Below are positions 16,983-18,752 of a stretch of 18,752 nt of DNA, piece by piece. Within the stretch, counting starts at the first letter, position 1; the number at the start of each line of letters is the position of its first letter. Under the pieces are notes generated by a model. That model had not been told where the DNA came from and did not search any database. It saw only the letters and a program-made list of their open reading frames with translations. The DNA comes from Pleurotus ostreatus/Saccharomyces cerevisiae fusant. Its lineage: Eukaryota; Opisthokonta. The DNA lies in assembly GCA_024196135.1 (NCBI GenBank), contig JAMQCK010000632.1, forward strand, positions 1 through 18,752, read 5' to 3'. The position numbers and the translations under genes were made by a program.

Positions 16983-18516
16983 CTACAGCACGAACGCAGA
17001 GAGCGCCAGCACGGCGAGCGCTGCCGCCGCCGTCCCGGCGCCAGCCATCATGCCAGAGGCACCGTTGTTGTCACCGCTGGCGCCGGCCGTGCTCGACGCG
17101 GACGCGCCCTGCGCGCTGCCCGTCACCGAGCCAGTGGCCGCACCCGAGCCGGTCGCACTGCCGGTCTGAGACGCACCCGAGGAGGCAGAGGCCGACGGCT
17201 TGAAGCTCGCGAGGTTCTGCACGGCGGACCAGGATGCGCCGGCGTTGTCCGAGTTTGCGTCGTACGGGATGTAGTTGACGTCGCCGCCGGTGGTGACCTG
17301 GACGATGGAGTCCGGAGCACCGAAGTAGGACGCGGCAGCGTCGGCGGTCGGGCCAGCCAGGGTCTTGGTTGAGTTGTTCTGCACGTGTGTCAGAGGGAGG
17401 AAACGTGATGGACGTGGTTTGTGTATGGCGCACCTCAACATTGATCACGTAGGTAGCAGATGCGTCGTCAGGAATGAAGAAGAACTCCTGCTGGACCTGT
17501 AACAAATTCGTCAGTCAGAGGTGGAAACACATGTTTGAGCGAACGTACACCCTCGTTGAGGAAGATCGAGCCGGCCTGACCGTGCGTCTTCGGGAAGTTA
17601 CCATAGTACTGCGGCTCGGGCTGCATGTACGAGACTGCGAAGGGTAAGTGAAAAGATCGCGGGAAGTAGGAAAGGGGTACGCACAGTGAATGACGAAGAT
17701 CTTCGCGTTACCCTCATCAACGTCGGGAACATCGAGGAAGTGGATGTGGTTCTGCGCGAGAGCCATCACGGGCTTGTAGGAGTCATCGAAGCCAGCCGAC
17801 TGGACGTCGTTCCAGGCGGCACCGTCCTTGGCAGCAGTCTGGTCACCCATGTCCAGGGAGAATAGTTCGTTGTGAGAGACGGCGTCTAGAAAACGACAAT
17901 CAGAACGCGGCGGAAGGGAAGGTTCCAATGGAACTCACAGAACACATTCGTGTCGTGGTCAAGGATAGCCTGGAAGTCGGAAGTGTCGAGAGAGCCGGCG
18001 CTAACGGACTGCTTGGACCAGGATTTGCCGGCGACATTGTAGATGTAGAGGGAAGATGCGTCAGACTTGTCAGCGCCGAGAACGTAGATGGCGTTGAAGA
18101 ACTGAGCGGGCCGCGTGAGTAACGGACTGCGGCACGAGCGCGTCGCGTTCACATACCTGGGCGAAGTAGCAGGTAACGTTGTCGCCATCGAATGGTCTGC
18201 ATCCTCATGTCAGTACGTGAAGCTCGCCGGATGAGGCGAAACACATACGGGCGACCGTCAGCAGTGATCTCGGTAGCCGTGCCTATAGTCGGTTGCCAGT
18301 GAGCACGCGCAGCACGTCAATGAGCACGCCCAACGCACCCGAGGCCCAGCTGTCCTTCGTGCCCGCGTTGTAGTCCTTGCCGCCATAGCCAAACACGAGG
18401 AGGTTCCAGTTGATGTCCATCGCCACGCAGGAGCTGCCCGCGCTCACGACGGGCATGCCGCCCAGGAAGGAGAGCAGGGAGAGGGAAAGAGAGACTGCAG
18501 TTAGAAACGAAGGCAT
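16983..18516 (-). CDS. GPI-anchored secreted protein of unknown function, 8 exons, 386 aa
   Basis: Exons (minus): 18516-18339, 18282-18249, 18196-18157, 18101-17939, 17885-17685, 17634-17549, 17496-17434, 17378-16983; all junctions keep frame. MPSFLTAVSLSLSLLSFLGG opens a signal peptide ending near VVSAG (about 26). The mature part (27-310) is rich in short hydrophobic and aromatic stretches (WNLLVFGYGG, NAIYVLGADKS, TNVFYAVSHNELFSLDMG, KIFVIHFSYMQPEPQYYG), suggesting beta-structure, perhaps propeller-like, though I recognise no defined domain. N-glycosylation sequons include NVT (77-79) and NNST (256-259). A Ser/Ala/Gly/Thr linker (about 312-365) leads to SGDNNGASG and a hydrophobic C-terminus (about 372-386) with no residues after it, the GPI-attachment pattern. 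It is expected on the plasma membrane or wall. Two exons are only 34 and 40 nt. Confidence 0.85.
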
Positions 18517-18752
18517 TGTGTGCTCTGAGATGTGGGCGAGCTATGTAGTGGTGGTGATGGTGGACGGGAAGAGACGAGGATGGGTTGTCGAAGTCGAAGG
18601 CGAAGCGCTGGTAAAATAGGGTGCCAAGTTGTGTTTATTTGCCGGTCAACGGCCGCGTTGCTCGATGGAAGACGCCAGGCGCTAATTTTGGAGCCACCAT
18701 GCTGTGCTGCCATCAAAGCGCGTCATCAGTAGAGCCACGCGCACGGAGACCA
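18517..18752. other. Upstream region of the GPI-protein gene
   Basis: This should carry the 5' UTR and proximal promoter of the minus-strand gene. On the minus strand a CCTATTTTACC patch (near 18610-18622) is the only AT-rich core-promoter candidate. No other gene is visible before the window ends. Confidence 0.45.

Noticed and set aside
1..18752. A biosynthetic gene cluster or defence-type system linking the P450 and dioxygenase
   Set aside because: No core synthase, transporter, transcription factor or shared regulation is visible, the genes are unrelated in function and orientation, and the two oxidative enzymes are about 5 kb apart with a Golgi gene between.

Overview
The window is nuclear DNA from a filamentous fungus, almost certainly a basidiomycete (Agaricomycetes, plausibly a wood-decay polypore). 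The grounds are GC-rich coding sequence, genes cut by many short introns (mostly about 45-60 nt, GTRNGT donors, CTNAC-like branch sites, YAG acceptors), densely packed genes on both strands, and protein types typical of these fungi: a secreted intradiol-type dioxygenase tail, a multi-intron P450, a GPI-anchored surface protein and a small secreted protein. I rebuilt the gene models by hand from splice signals and reading-frame continuity. All multi-exon models below close in frame.

Layout from left to right: (1) the last exon of a secreted intradiol ring-cleavage dioxygenase-like protein (+, 44-435, 5' part outside the window); (2) a Tvp38/DedA (VTT-domain) Golgi membrane protein (+, 1290-2528, 6 exons, 323 aa); (3) a 101-aa small secreted protein of unknown function (-, 3561-3975, 3 exons); (4) a 1.5-kb gap with one weak spliced-ORF candidate; (5) a full cytochrome P450 (+, 5513-7833, 11 exons, 568 aa); (6) a multi-span membrane RING-H2 protein, a probable E3 ubiquitin ligase (-, 8297-10646, 7 exons, 622 aa); (7) a coiled-coil protein with an NFKBIL1-like C-terminal HPDRW module (-, 11194-13288, 4 exons, 645 aa); (8) a mucin-like, single-span membrane protein with a 7-nt first exon (+, 14241-15934, 5 exons, 492 aa); (9) a GPI-anchored secreted protein (-, 16983-18516, 8 exons, 386 aa).

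These genes do not form an evident cluster or single pathway. They read as ordinary neighbours: secretory-pathway and cell-surface proteins (Tvp38-like, small secreted, mucin-like, GPI-anchored), two oxidative enzymes suited to aromatic or xenobiotic metabolism (dioxygenase tail, P450), a membrane E3 ligase and a probable nuclear protein. I see no transposon, CRISPR array, rRNA, convincing tRNA or mobile element. The items most worth a second look are the very long RING loop of the membrane E3, the NFKBIL1-like C-terminus without ankyrin repeats and with a NAGNAG acceptor, the micro-exon start of the mucin-like protein, and a dyad of two ACGCGT boxes upstream of the Tvp38-like gene.
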